From contig WNYE01000066.1 of the NCBI GenBank assembly GCA_021396245.1, positions 62,001-126,000 of the forward strand: 64,000 nt of DNA, written 5' to 3'. Made by a program: the position numbers and the translations under genes. Below the pieces are notes generated by a model that saw only the letters and a list, made by a program, of their open reading frames with translations, did not search any database and was not told the origin of the DNA. Positions 35,505 to 46,552 of the stretch are shown here, in pieces. Each line of letters begins with the position of its first letter. Positions within the stretch are counted from its first letter, which is position 1. The stretch is from Sporothrix humicola (lineage: Eukaryota; Ascomycota; Sordariomycetes; Ophiostomatales; Ophiostomataceae).

Positions 35505-38500
35505 TGTGAGTGTGTGGTTGTGTGGGAGGATGCGGGAGAAGAGGATTTTGTTTGCCGGGTCGGTAGAATGTGGTCCGGTAGAATGTCGATTCCGTTCGTC
35601 AAAGAAAAAGTCGCGTCCGGTCGTCGGTCAACGTGACGTGTTTCGAGGAACTCGTGGGATAAAGAGTCGACAGGATAAAAGGGCGAATAACTGATCGGAT
35701 CGGCAGAGTGGGAATCGGCGAATTGGCCCGAAGATCTCGAAGTCGAGGAATGGAGAGTAATAGGAGAGAAGAGAGACGGAGGGAGAGTCGTTAAAGAGAG
35801 ACAAGATGAAGAGAGACAGGAGACGCCAAATATTAGAGACACAAAATGCAAGGCAAACAGACCCAGTCGGAGAGGTAGTCTGATGCAAGGAAACGAGACC
35901 GAAGACGACGAAAACGACGAAAGGAGAGACGAGTGACGAGGAGAGAGAAAAAAAAGAGAGAGAGAAAGGAGGAAGAAAAGTGAGGATCAGAAAAAAGGAA
36001 CGAAACAAAACGAGGCGTCAGCCAGAAGGAAGGGTGAGCGTCGAAATACAGTTCAGCAGGGAGAGAAAAGGGAAAAGCCTGCACGACAAGGCCCAGTCGT
36101 AAGCCGAGCCACAGGAATATAAAAAAAGATGCACTGCTTGAGTGGAGGGGGCTCAAGAAAAGAGAGGCAGAAAGGCAGAGCCGGAGAAACAGACGTGAGC
36201 AAAAGGGGAAAAGCGAGAATGCGAAAAAGGGGGCACGAAGGCTGGGGCAAGGCAAGCTCGACCTGACTAGCTTAGGCTGGCTCGGCTGGCTTTGTCTACA
36301 AGGAAAATGCGCGCCGCGACGAAAGGCGCATTTTGCATTTTGCATTTCGCTGACCCAGGAAGGACCCAGGGGCGGAGGAGAAGGAAGGAACGGATCTGAG
36401 CGGGTCGTTGGCTCGTAGGCTCTTCCCTTTTTGTCACAACGTGCACTTCTTTTCAAACCTTGATTTCAGTGTTCTTTCCTAAAAGACCCACGATGTTTTA
36501 GTTCTTTCCTTCTGAACGAAGTGGCTCTTTCGTCTTTTTGGCAGGAACTGCATACGCGTTGTTGCGTACCCTGCCGCGTTGGCTCCTCGCTTTGACGATA
36601 GGCGGCACTAACGAAAAATACGGAGGATGCGCTGAACAAACAAAGGCAAATACGCTCAGAATACGGCGTCCTGACGGTGATCAAGGCTCGGCGTAAGCTT
36701 GTTAAGTCATCGATATGGAATACGGTGCACACTTTACACTTTTTGCTGTAAGGATGACTTGATGTGTTTGACAACGGCTGGAGTTTTGCAGTGCCGACAG
36801 AGGACATGTGCGACCTGTCAGACGCATCGTGACCAGCAGTGGGAGAAGGCATTTACTGTGTAATAAGTGCTGTGAGAGTGGCTGAAGCCTGTGTGCTTGT
36901 GCGTCGCGAGCATGATTGTGCTGGGTCGCTGTTTCCCAGACTTGAAACAAACTTGCTCTTTCCAGTTGTGGTGTCTGTTCTTTCCTTCTTGAACATCTTG
37001 TCTTGTTCATGAATCCATAGCTGTCTCGTCCTCTGAGAACGCTTCCTTCCAGAGTTGTCTCGTCTTCATCCGTCCTTTTTCTCTCCATATTCTCTCCATA
37101 TTATTCTGCAAGTTGAGAACTTTGACAGCACTCGCCAAAACACCAACAGCCTGCAGTCTGCAGCCAGAACATCCTTCTGACCCTTCATCTTGGCTCTCAT
37201 CTTCCTCCGCCCTCAATTCAGCCAATGACACACGGCCTGTCAGCCTGCACCCTGAGCTGTACCCTGCATAGGTCCCCTATTGCGGCCCATACAACCCTGT
37301 CCTTTTTTCCCTTGTTGATTTGCTTGTCAGTGTCTCCTGAAGAGTTCGCATCCTTAATTTGGGCGGGAGTGCGAGTGTTATGAGGTACTTGTGCGCACAC
37401 ATAATGTTACGCTCCCATTCATGTACCTGCCAACACCACCTCAACCGTAAGGCTGGAACGGCCCAGGCCTGGGTCTCTGTTTCGCTCGTAGCCGTTTGCC
37501 ACCAAGTTGGTGTGCAGAGGTGCCAGAAGCAAGCATTTTCAGTGGATGAAAGTGTCAGTGACACCCAAACATCGGATTTTTCCTTTTTTTCGCTCTTCAC
37601 TCTCTCACTTCACGTGGGCAGCGTGGCGGTGCCTGCACACGGCGTGAGAGACGTGCCGTTCATATCGTCGACACTCTCTTCCCAACTGCGCCTCTCTCAA
37701 AAAGCCGACGGAGAATCGACCAAAACGGAAATGGGAGGACACTCGTTCGACTGGATTGCTGGGGCTGAACTTTCCTGGCGCGGTGAGAAGACAGCAAAAG
37801 ACCAGTGAGAGGAGGTTAGTGAGAAGATGATCTGTGAGGAGAAACAAGTCGTGGAGAGGCAAAGCGTGAGATTGAGCGACAAGAGGAATCTTCGAAATAA
37901 GCTTAACGGAGAGGCTTGACGGCGACTTCGAGATGCCATCTTTTTGTTCTTCGAGTGAACAGTTTGTGATCTTCCCCGCCAAACTCGACGATTTGAATAC
38001 GATCACTGCAATTTCCGTTTTCCCTTTCCCACCAGGCTGTCCACGGCCTACGGCACTGGGCTCAGACACACTGGAGACTGGCTGTGGCTCAGCCTGTGGG
38101 CCCTGCGACAGTAATGCCAATTTCCTTTCCATGTTTTTGGGGCACTTGCTGTTCGTAGGTCTGGTCTTCTCTTCTTCTGGCGTCTTTTCTTGTCTGCTCA
38201 GAGTTTGGACTTACCTTCTTCTGGCTTTGGCGTGTTTCTTTGATTTATTTTTAGGTTTTTCGTACCGTTCTAAAACCTCACGATGCAACTTGACGATCGA
38301 CGACTGCCGTTTTCTGCTACTTTGTCGATTGACCGTTTTATTTTGCATATTTTCAGCTAAAATCTTTCTACGAAACAGCTCAAGCTTCCAGTCTCGGGAA
38401 GACAAGCTTTTGTTATCCGTGATTGTTGATTCCATCATTCTCCGACAAGTCGGTTGTGACATGTTGGCAATTGACTGAATAAAAGAATTAAAATGCCATT

Positions 38501-38808
38501 CCTTCCCAGATCATCAAATATGAGTCAATTTGAATGAAGTAATTTCATTTCTTAGGATTTTTTTTAATTTATATTCTGAATTCTATTTACTTTATATTGC
38601 ACTTGTCACCTTTTTATTCACAAAAAAAAAAAAAAACCAAGTAAGCAAAAACAATATATTTTAAAAACAATTCTAGCCTTCTAGGTTCTTGTAACCTTGC
38701 TTTTACTCACACATACTTTATGCAATCCATCTTTATTTATGTTCTTGTCTAGATTCTTTGTACATTTTACTCTATTTACTTTGCCTCTTTTGCTTTTGTC
38801 TTAACTCT
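35505..38808. other. spacer without a supported gene
   Basis: 35505 to about 36400 is purine-rich on the + strand, a C/T-rich leader for the membrane-protein gene. The remainder has only short overlapping frames; the 175-codon - strand frame at 37605-38132 has mixed composition but no recognisable motif. 38470-38760 is A/T-rich with a run of 13 A near 38624 and probably contains the 3' end of the CoA-transferase transcript. Confidence 0.5.
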
Positions 38809-40433
38809 TTACTTCTTGATCCCTCGCACGACACCGCTCGCCTGCAGCTCGGCAATCTGGTCTGCACCAAAACCCAGGTGCTCGCCCAGGATCTCCTCGG
38901 TGTGCTGGCCGAGGATGGGCGGCGCCAGGCGGACGCGGGGCGGGGTCTCGGACAGTTTCATGGGCGAGTTGACGAGCTGGACGGGCCCGCAGTAAGGGTG
39001 CTCAATGTCCAGAACCATGTTGCGGGCCTGCGTGTGGTCGTGCTGGAGCGTGGTCTGGACGTCGTTGACGGCGGCGTAGGGCATGCCCTTGCCCTCGTAG
39101 ACCTTGAGCCAGTGGGCGGTGGTCTGGGTGGAGGTGATCTTTTCTATTTCATCCTCGAGGATCACCCGGTTGGCAACACGGTCGGCATTCGTGGCGAAGC
39201 GGGCGTCCGTCCCCAGCTCAGGGCGGCCGATGCCGTCGCACAGGATCTGGTAGAGGCGGTCGTTGCCGCCGCCGAGCAAGATGCCGCCGTCGGCCGTGCG
39301 GAAGCTCTTGTATGGGACAATGGATGCTGGCGTAGCAGCAGGTTAGTAACGTTTTCGTGCAGTCTATGTGGATTCACGGGGCTGGGCAGGGCTTACGATG
39401 AGCGGTCCCCCAGCGCCCTGTATCGGGCTTGCCGCTAATCAGGCAGCTGCTGGCAATGTTGGCGAGCGTCGCCGTCTGGCAGTCGCTGAGGCACGAGTCA
39501 ATGTGCTGGCCCCGGCCGGTTCGGGCGCGCGCCAGCAGCGCCGCCATGATGCTGTTGCTCGTGTACAGGCCGGTGGTCAGGTCGGTGACGGCCACGCCCA
39601 CCTTGACGGGCGTCTGGTCGCGCTCGCCGGTAATGTGCATGAGGCCAAACTCGGCCTCGACCATGACGTCGTAGCCGGCGCGGCTGGCGTAGGGGCCGGA
39701 CTGGCCGTAGCCGGTGATGGACGCATACACTAACTTGGGGTTCAGTTTGTGGAGAGTGTGGTAGTCCATGCCGTACTTGGCCAGCGTTCCTGGGAGGTAG
39801 TTTTCGACGAGGATGTCGGCCTGGGCGGCGAGTTTGTGGAGGATGTCGACGCCGGCGGGGTGCTGGAAGGAGAGGGCGAGGGACTTTTTGTTGCGGTTGG
39901 CCTGGAGAGTTAGCACGACGACTCCGACTCTGAGCGCAGCGAAGAGGAGGGGCACGAGTGAGCGAAGCGAATGAGAATAGAAAGAGAAGCGAGCGGAGCG
40001 AGGAAACACAAAGAGAGGCGAGCGTAGCGAGGACAGAAAGAAAAGCGAGCGAAGCGAGGACACCAAAACTCACTCCTAGGAAGTAGGCCGACTCGCCTGG
40101 CCCCGAGAGACCGGACTCGGGGGTGTAGGCGGCATAGGGCGGACCCCAGGCGCGGGTGTCGTCGCCGCGGACGGGGTGCTCGATCTTGATGACGTCTGCG
40201 CCGAGATCACCCAAAATCTGGGTGCAGTAGGGCCCGGCGAGGACGCGGGTCATGTCGAGGACCTTGTAGCCGGCGAGGGGAAGGTCCGATGCCGACGAGG
40301 CGGCGGCCGAGGAGGTCGGGGTGGCATTAAACCGCCGGGTGGTGTAAGACAGTGGCCGGATGAGCTGCTGTCTCGAGAGCTGCCGGCCTACCCTCGGCAG
40401 CTGCCAGGGCCGACACGAGATGTGGAGGGCCAT
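38809..40433 (-). CDS. class III (CaiB/BaiF) CoA-transferase, mitochondrial
   Basis: Three exons, 40433-40074, 39901-39397 and 39326-38809, encode 460 residues. Intron 1 is 172 nt (GTGAGT to CTAACTCTCCAG); intron 2 is 70 nt (GTAAGC to CTGCTACGCCAG with TACTAAC). The enzyme moves CoA between carboxylic acids; the closest recognisable group is succinate-hydroxymethylglutarate CoA-transferase (human SUGCT), which is mitochondrial. Residues 1-38 are Arg-rich and lack acidic residues, fitting a mitochondrial presequence. Family landmarks are DMTRVLAGPYCTQILGDLGA, DVIKIEHP, FLGANRNKKS, GYGQSGPYASRAGYD with the expected catalytic Asp198, and GTAHPSIVPYKSF across intron 2. Length fits the family. The exact acyl donor cannot be read. 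Intron 1 is two to three times longer than other introns here because it carries a repeat array. Confidence 0.92.
39931..40060 (+). repeat. five GAGCGNAGCGA(GGA) units inside an intron
   Basis: Five units of the core GAGCGNAGCGA, with the N being C, A, G, T and A in turn, lie about 26-30 bases apart within intron 1 of the CoA-transferase gene. The last three are full GCGAGCGNAGCGAGGA. The purine-rich spacers between them resemble one another (AGAAAGAGA, CAAAGAGAG, GAAAGAAAA). Confidence 0.85.
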
Positions 40434-41270
40434 TGTTGTGAGGTGTTGGAGGTGACAAGAGAAGAGTGGAGAGCGGATGCGGACCGGTGGAGAGAAGAGG
40501 AGACAAGAAGGAAAGAGAGGCAAAGGAAACCAAAAAGGAAGGAACGAAAGAACACTCGACAAAATATCACAAGCACAAAACAAAAGTGTAGATGCTCGAC
40601 ACCGCCGTCGTCGAATCCCAATTCCAATTCCCTATCCCTCTTATATGCGACTTGCTATCAAAGCTATCGTGGAGAAAGAGTCGCGTGTATGCTGTGACGC
40701 TCTTGTCTCTCTTTCTCCAAAGCCTAGGTCCGCTAGGTCCCCCGCATTTCGCTGCTGAATCTAGTCTAGTTACCGCAAGTGCGTCTCTGCACCTGCCGCC
40801 GAAAGAGCAGTTGCGAACTGCGACGGCCGATTCGGGTAACTCGAAAGTGTTAGTGGGCAATTCAGTGGGCTGCGACAGTGGACAGTGGACTCGCCTTCTC
40901 GAAAGAGAAAGAGAGTCCCGGCATCGGTGGAGGTACTGTGACTGTTAATGACAGGACAAGACTGGCAACTACCGAGAAATGCCAGTGGCGTAGACGACGA
41001 TAAAGAGAAAGAGCAACGACTCGTAGAACCCGATTGTCGGCGCACACTCGGCAGACGTGTCGTCGGCGTCGGGTCCGGGCTGGAGACAAAAGATGTCGGA
41101 GTGAGGTCCGAGCAGCACCAGGTTTTTTTTTTTTTTTCGTCACGAAAAAAAGAGACCAAAAAAAAAGAACAAATTTCAAATGAGTTTGAGAGGAAGATCT
41201 ATTCCGTTGAAGAAGATTAAAAAAAAAAAAAGACAAAAAAAGAGTCTAGGAAACAAGTTAACAATCAATA
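40434..41270. other. intergenic region 5' of the CoA-transferase gene
   Basis: The first ~200 bases form the CoA-transferase leader, C/T-rich on the - strand. The rest has short frames only. Near 41120 and 41219 there are long poly-T and poly-A runs; the one at 41219-41241 lies downstream of the tRNA gene and can serve as its terminator. Confidence 0.5.
41219..41241 (-). terminator. Pol III T-run downstream of tRNAi-Met
   Basis: On the - strand a run of seven T (41241-41235), then a run of 13 T (41231-41219), begins about 30 bases past the tRNA 3' end. RNA polymerase III stops at runs of four or more T, so this is a sufficient terminator. Confidence 0.7.
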
Positions 41271-41342
41271 TAGCAACTCCTCGTTTCGATCAAGGGACCT
41301 CCGGGTTATGAGCCCGGCGCGCTTCCGCTGCGCCAAGTTGCT
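41271..41342 (-). tRNA. initiator tRNA-Met (CAT)
   Basis: A 72-base cloverleaf without intron or encoded CCA. The acceptor stem AGCAACT pairs fully with AGTTGCT. The anticodon arm CCGGG-CTCATAA-CCCGG has anticodon CAT, and the T arm is CCTTG-ATCGAAA-CGAGG. Three hallmarks mark it as the eukaryotic initiator rather than elongator tRNA: an A1:U72 first pair, the three G:C pairs GGG/CCC next to the anticodon loop, and A54 with A60 (GATCGAAAC) in the T loop in place of TTCGAAT. It sits between the CoA-transferase and ankyrin-like genes. It supplies the methionine that starts translation. Confidence 0.95.
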
Positions 41343-41748
41343 TACCATTTGGTACTTGTTCTTCGACCGTTGAAATTGTTGAGTCTTATCCTGGCCTATA
41401 TACCTAGCGCTAAAACACAAAAGTGGGGCTAGCGCGGCAACCACACATACCACAATCGTGTAAGTCGACATTTGCCGTCCTCAACATTATGGCCATCGAT
41501 TCGGGTGAAAAACGACTCAAAAACAAATTTTATCACGAGTAAATTCAAAATCTGTAAAATAGTGTCTCATAAATCAATATCGTGAATTTGTCGCACGCTT
41601 CTCGTGAACTGCGCCGGCGTCCTGAGGCCGCCTCTCTCTAGCACCTTCCCCCTTATTACTGACTCATCCAATGCTGCTCCTTCCTATTGTTCTCTCAATG
41701 CGGACATCAATTTATGTGTAGCCCCTATTCTGCATTACTTTCCCCTAT
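41343..41748. other. intergenic region upstream of the tRNA
   Basis: About 400 bases between the tRNA 5' end and the stop of the ankyrin-like gene. Moderately A/T-rich; the 5' flank of the tRNA. Nothing else is visible. Confidence 0.5.
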
Positions 41749-43119
41749 TCACCTTCCCTCTTTTCTGTCAGTCTTCCACTTTTGCAGCAGACCCTCCATC
41801 TCGGCATTCTGCTGCTCTCTCGCCCGCTTGATCGCCTCGTCCAGCACGCCTTTCCGCCGCTCGGCCACGCCTCTCTCCAGCAAAAAGAGCACGGACGCCA
41901 CATTCCCTGCGTGCACCGCCGCCAGCAGCGGCGGATCGTCGGCACAGCTGCCGTCGGCCAGTCGAGTGCTCCGGTAGAGCGACATTGGGTGCTCGTCGTC
42001 GGGGCCCGCCTTGTACCATGTGCCGCTCTCTGTGTGGATGTCCATGCCGCCAATGTCGATGAGCACCCTCAGCACCCCGTACCCGTCGTTTCTTTCCTCG
42101 CTCGCTTTTTTGTCCTCGCTCGCTTTTTTGTCCTCGCTCGCTGCGCTCACTCGCCCTTCCTTCTTTTCCTCGCTCGCTGCGCTCACTCGTGCTGCTCGAG
42201 AGGCAGCCACAGTCACCAACGACTGCATCCCCGGCCATTTCGGCCGCGGCGGCACGCCGTCGTACACCTTGCGGGTGACTACTCCCAAAAAGCGCGCCAC
42301 CATGGCCGGCGTGCCGTGTTTGACGAGCTCCCCCAAGATCCAGCCGGTGAACGGCTGCGGGTCGAGGCCGCGCGCCAGAAAGTCGTCGAGTACTCGCAAG
42401 GCGCCGTCGGGGTCGTCCTGACTGTTGGCCGCCGCCGCAGCAATCGCGTGTCTGGCCTGTTCACTATCAGGTAGGCCACCGACAGGCGGAGTGATAAGCT
42501 CGTCGCCCAGTGGTTTGGCCCACCCCGCCTCCGCCAAAAGAGCCCACGCCTTCTGCCCATAGTGCGGGTCGTCGAGGACAGAGTCGCCCCGGTGTGAACC
42601 TCGGAAAGCGTCCGGGCCGACCGTCTCAAAAAGTGTACGCTGCAGTTTGCGAGTGCCGTGCTTTTTGAGCAAGTCGCGCAGCATCTCGGGATGTCTGTGC
42701 TTGAGCGCGACGGCCACCAACACCTGCAAGAGGAGGGGCTCGTTGAGAGCAGAGACGCCCGCCTCCTCCGGCTCGGCCATGTACTCGTCGGCAAACTGCA
42801 GCGTGTCGTAGTCGGCCGTGATGCAGCGCGTGAGGAGGGGCAGAATCTGAGGGGGGACGTTGCCGTCCACCCTTGCGATATGGACGGCCGCCGCCACGAC
42901 GTCCTCGCGGGCGAGCTCGACCAAGTTCACGCTGTCGTCTACATCAACATCGTCCCGCAGCAACCGCCGAAAATACGTCTCTATTGTTGTGTCGCCGACG
43001 GGATACAGGTTGGGGATGTACCGGGGTTTCGACGACGGTGGAGTTGACGACGCCGCCGAGGGTGGAGCTGAGCCCACGGCCCCGCCCGCAAACAGGCGGG
43101 CCTTGAGCTTGTTCAGCAT
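41749..43119 (-). CDS. ankyrin-like repeat protein
   Basis: A 456-residue intronless gene starting MLNKLKARLFAGGA in a good context. The protein is mostly helical and shows ankyrin-like hairpins: RVDGNVPPQILPLLTRCI, ALKHRHPEMLRDLLKKHG, ALRVLDDFLARGLDPQPF, VLRVLIDIGGMDIHTESG, and the clearest one near the C-terminus, PPLLAAVHAGNVASVLFLLE. No enzymatic domain is seen. Around residues 310-342 it contains a low-complexity insert (SAASEEKK, SAASEDKK, KASEDKKASEE) encoded by GAGCGNAGCGAGGA-type DNA repeats, placed between two ankyrin units. The partner and pathway are unknown; many fungal genomes carry such stand-alone ankyrin proteins. Confidence 0.8.
   Translation of the reverse strand: MLNKLKARLFAGGAVGSAPPSAASSTPPSSKPRYIPNLYPVGDTTIETYFRRLLRDDVDVDDSVNLVELAREDVVAAAVHIARVDGNVPPQILPLLTRCITADYDTLQFADEYMAEPEEAGVSALNEPLLLQVLVAVALKHRHPEMLRDLLKKHGTRKLQRTLFETVGPDAFRGSHRGDSVLDDPHYGQKAWALLAEAGWAKPLGDELITPPVGGLPDSEQARHAIAAAAANSQDDPDGALRVLDDFLARGLDPQPFTGWILGELVKHGTPAMVARFLGVVTRKVYDGVPPRPKWPGMQSLVTVAASRAARVSAASEEKKEGRVSAASEDKKASEDKKASEERNDGYGVLRVLIDIGGMDIHTESGTWYKAGPDDEHPMSLYRSTRLADGSCADDPPLLAAVHAGNVASVLFLLERGVAERRKGVLDEAIKRAREQQNAEMEGLLQKWKTDRKEGR
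42094..42190 (-). repeat. GAGCGCAGCGAGCGAGGA repeats inside a coding sequence
   Basis: On the - strand two copies of a 23-bp unit ending GAGCGCAGCGAGCGAGGA, followed by two AAGCGAGCGAGGA copies, lie in frame in the ankyrin-like gene. The units start at about 42190, 42153, 42128 and 42110. The translated unit is SAASEEKK/SAASEDKK. Confidence 0.85.
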
Positions 43120-44672
43120 GGGGAGCGAGAGACGACAAATATCAGAATGCCGACTTTTGCATCTGCCGAGCTGTGTCTGAATGTGCGGTGTGTGATCAGG
43201 TCAGCCCTAGTGGTGTTTTGACGTTTTGGTCGTTTTATCGAGTTTCGTAAATTTGTGGCTTGCTGCTAGTCGAGGTGGTGGTGTTTGGTCGTGTGTTGGT
43301 GTTGCTTTGTCGGTTGTCGGCAGGCAGCTGAAGATAGGCCTGAGGCAGGCATCGTGACTGTCCTATCGTGACTGACTGTGAGTAGTATGCCCATTTTCAT
43401 GTTCGTTTTTTTTTCTTCTTCTTTTTCTTCCATCATCTTCTTGCCAATTTTCCTTTTGATTTTCTTTTCAATCTCTTCCCCTTTCCCATTCCCCTTCCCA
43501 TTATCCACAACCTTATTTTATTGGACCAGCTGGTGCCGACTGCTGGAAGCTCCCGGTATAAGTAGAACTGCGGGAGCGTTTATGATGAGAATCCGACGTA
43601 ATATTGACAAAAAAGTTAACGGTCGACAGTTTCCCGCTCTTTGCATTTCCTTCCCCTCTCTTCCCTCACTCTGCCGTTTCCGCATGCACATCTCTCCTCA
43701 TCTACCGTGACCGCTCGTCATAGCGTGTGGAGAAGCCTTTGCTAGTCGTGCATTTCCCCTCTCGTGAATTGGTTGTCAGTCGTGTTTCCCCTCTCCAACG
43801 ACCCTGATTTTAGAACAGTTCCTTACCATGTTTTGTCATTTCTTTCCTCGATCATTCGGACAATATTCGGAGAGTAAAGGATACTCGCTTTTTATGTTTA
43901 GTCCTTCGTCATTAGTGCTCTGTCATGTCTTTGTTATCTCGACTATTTCTGTGTTTATTCTACTTTGTTCTAGCCCGTTGACGACCAACCTTGTTTCCCA
44001 TAACTTTCTTTCCTCCTCTCCCAACTGCCGACTGCCTACCTCGCGTACCCTTGCCCGCCAATGCAACCCCGCTGGTAGCATGGCTCCGAAGCGTGTTTCC
44101 ACGTCCGTTTAACAATTCTCACTTTCTTTTGGTCTTTTCCTTTTTTAGTCGCATGTCGACCAGACTGACCACTAACACGAGCGTGTTTGCTGTTTCCCCA
44201 CGTGGAGTCTCCATCCCCAGTCCTTCTCTTTCCACTTTACCCCAGTTCCCCAGAAGACTCCAGTCTGATACTGGCAACGACCAACGGACCGTCCCCTCGT
44301 ATGGCCATGTTCTTGTTCCTCGATTGACTTTATTGCACCCGTCTTGGCTCGCGTTTTGTTTTCCTGGTTGACTTACCACTACACTCTGGCTCACTCTCAC
44401 CCGTTTCCTGGGCCCAGAAGCGGCCGTGCAGCAAAGAGGTCATGCGAGGTGCATGAGTGTGGCAGACTGGTGTCTGCACCAATGCTTTGAAATGTGCTTC
44501 AAGTGGAAGCTGTCTTCCTAGGAGATGTAGTTCGCTTATTTTTATTATCGTCTCCTTCCGTCTCTCCTGCCGATCTCGTATATAGCTCAAGGAGCTCCCA
44601 GTCTCTGCCCCTTCTCGTCCTCTGTTTTGACAACAACCCTTCTCAACACACCTTCCTTACGCATCGCCCATC
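43120..44672. other. divergent intergenic region
   Basis: This 1.55-kb stretch separates the starts of the ankyrin-like (-) and exporter (+) genes, so it should hold both promoters. The part nearer the exporter is C/T-rich on the + strand and a TATATAG lies at 44579-44585. No gene is visible. Confidence 0.55.
44579..44585 (+). promoter_or_regulatory. TATA box of the TRI12-type exporter
   Basis: TATATAG lies 88-94 bases before the exporter start codon, followed by a C/T-rich stretch (CTCTGCCCCTTCTCGTCCTC) suited to transcription initiation. Confidence 0.5.
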
Positions 44673-46552
44673 ATGTCTGACAAGGCGGACGGGATCGAAG
44701 TGCAGTCCGCGGCGCCGGTCGCGGCCGACGGCAACAACAGCGGCAACGACAACAACAGCGGCAACAACAACAACAACATTGACACTGTCCACACCGAGCA
44801 CGCCCACCATCACGACGAACTCGACGTCATCCCCCTCGAGGAAGAAGCGGTGCGCAATGCCGTGCACATCAACCTGAGCTGGCGGTCCTGGCTCGTTGTG
44901 TTCATTACCTGTTTTGCGTGGGTTCACCCTCTCTATTCAAATTGAATGTCCTCCCGCTTGCTCATACTAATCTGCCTCTGCATGGTAGGATCATGGCCCA
45001 AGTCTTCGTGGTGGTCGCCGCCGGTTCAGTCATCGCCTTCATCATCCGCGACCTCGGCGACGGCAGCATTGCCGGGTGGATCATCCAGGGCCCGCTGCTG
45101 ATGCAGAGCGTGCTGTCGCCGATTGTGGGGCGGCTGTCGGACGTGCTGGACCGCAAGTACCTGGCGGCGGGCCCGCCGCTCGTCGCATTTGTGGGCGCGG
45201 TGATCTCGGCCAAGGCGACGTCGATGAGCATGCTGATTGGGGGTGGGATCCTGATTGGGACGACTTTGTCCACAATTAGTATTGTGCAGGCCATCCCGAG
45301 TGAAGTTCTCCCTTTGAAGTACCGGGCGCTGGCCAACGGTTTCGCGTTCATGGGCGGCGCGGTGGGCGGTGTGATTGGCTCGCTGGGGGCGGGCGCGGTC
45401 ACGAACGCGTCGGCGTCGGGCTGGCGGTCCATCTTTTGGATGCAGGCGGCGTTCCACCTGGCCACAAGTCTCGGGTTGTTTGCGTTCTACTGGCCCAAGA
45501 AGAGCGAGTACGAGCGGCTCGGCGTGTGGGGGTACGTGTGGGCGTGCGACCCGATCGGCTCGGGGCTGTTTGTGTCGGGCGCGACGCTCACGCTGCTGGC
45601 CCTCGACTGGGGCGGCGGCACGTACCTGTGGTCGGACCCGCACGTGGCGGCCCCTCTCGGCATTGGCCTCGCTTTGTTGGTGGCCTTTGGCGGCTACGAG
45701 TGGAAGGGCCGCAGCGACGGCCTGCTGGCGCACGTCTTTTTCCGGCAAAACGCAAACTTTGCGCTGTCCGTGTTTGCGTTTGCCGTCGAGGGCTGGATCT
45801 TTTACAGCGCCGTCAACTCGGTCGTGCCCCAGATTGTTCTGAACCTCGGGTTCCAGACGGACGCCTGGCGCATTTCCATTCGGCAGCTGAGCTACACCCT
45901 GCCCAGCATGTTTACCTCGATCCCCGTCACGCTGTACGCCACCTACTACAAGGACTTGAAAAGTCCCCTGCTCGCCACGTTCATCATCTTTTTTGTCGTC
46001 ACCGTCCTCTACGCCAACCTCAAGCCGCAGTGGAACGCGGCGCAGATCGGGTTCAGCGTGCTGGCGGGCATTGGCCAGTCCGGCCCGCTGACCCTGCTCG
46101 TCGCCTGCGTCCAGTTCACCGCCCCGCACGCCTACCTCTCGACCGCCACCGGCCTCGCCTTTTCGGCCCGCGCCATTGGCGGCGCCTTTGGGTCGGCCGT
46201 GCTCGATGCCATCATGAATGGCTATCTCAACAGTCATTACGACAACGCCGTCTCGGCGGCCGCCGTGGCAGCCGGCCTCCCTGAAAGCAGTGCGCCCGCT
46301 TTGCTCTCAGCGTTTGCCGACGGCACGGTCGGCGACGGCGTCGACGGCGCCACCGCGGCGGTGTGGAGTGCCGCCCTCGCCGCCAGCCGCGCCGAGTATG
46401 CGCACGCGTACCGCCTCGCCTGGTCGTCCATCATCCCGTTTGTCGTGCTGGCGACGGTGGCCGTGGGGTGCCTGCGGGGCGTCAAGGCGCTGATGACGGA
46501 AAAGGTGGAGGCGACGGTCGAGCGCGTGGAGGTGGAGGAGACCAAGGTCTAG
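44673..46552 (+). CDS. MFS exporter, TRI12 (trichothecene efflux pump) family
   Basis: Two exons, 44673-44917 and 44989-46552, encode 602 residues; the 71-nt intron (GTGGGT to GGTAG, with a TACTAAT branch site) joins VFITCFA to IMAQVFVVV. The family comprises 14-segment drug/proton antiporters, including TRI12 and siderophore-iron transporters, that move small molecules across the plasma membrane. The N-terminal ~70 residues are cytosolic, with a Gly/Asn repeat and a His/Asp patch. Conserved features are GRLSDVLDRKYLAAGPPL (the first MFS loop motif), IPSEVLPLKYRALANGFAF and GWRSIFWMQAAFH, and a large number of hydrophobic segments after residue 75. Substrate is unknown: there is no biosynthetic cluster beside it, so the family name does not imply toxin export here. 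The nearest neighbour is a small secreted protein gene on the same strand, 1.1 kb downstream. Confidence 0.9.

Noticed and set aside
37605..38132. 175-codon - strand frame
   Set aside because: Mixed composition but no motif, no promoter signals and a rival frame on the other strand.
39901..40583. Continuous 361-codon - strand frame through CoA-transferase intron 1
   Set aside because: It leaves the conserved frame at the GTGAGT donor and continues as low-complexity sequence; the spliced model restores FLGANRNKKS.
41265..41471. 68-codon - strand frame over the tRNA
   Set aside because: It reads through the initiator tRNA gene and has no other support.
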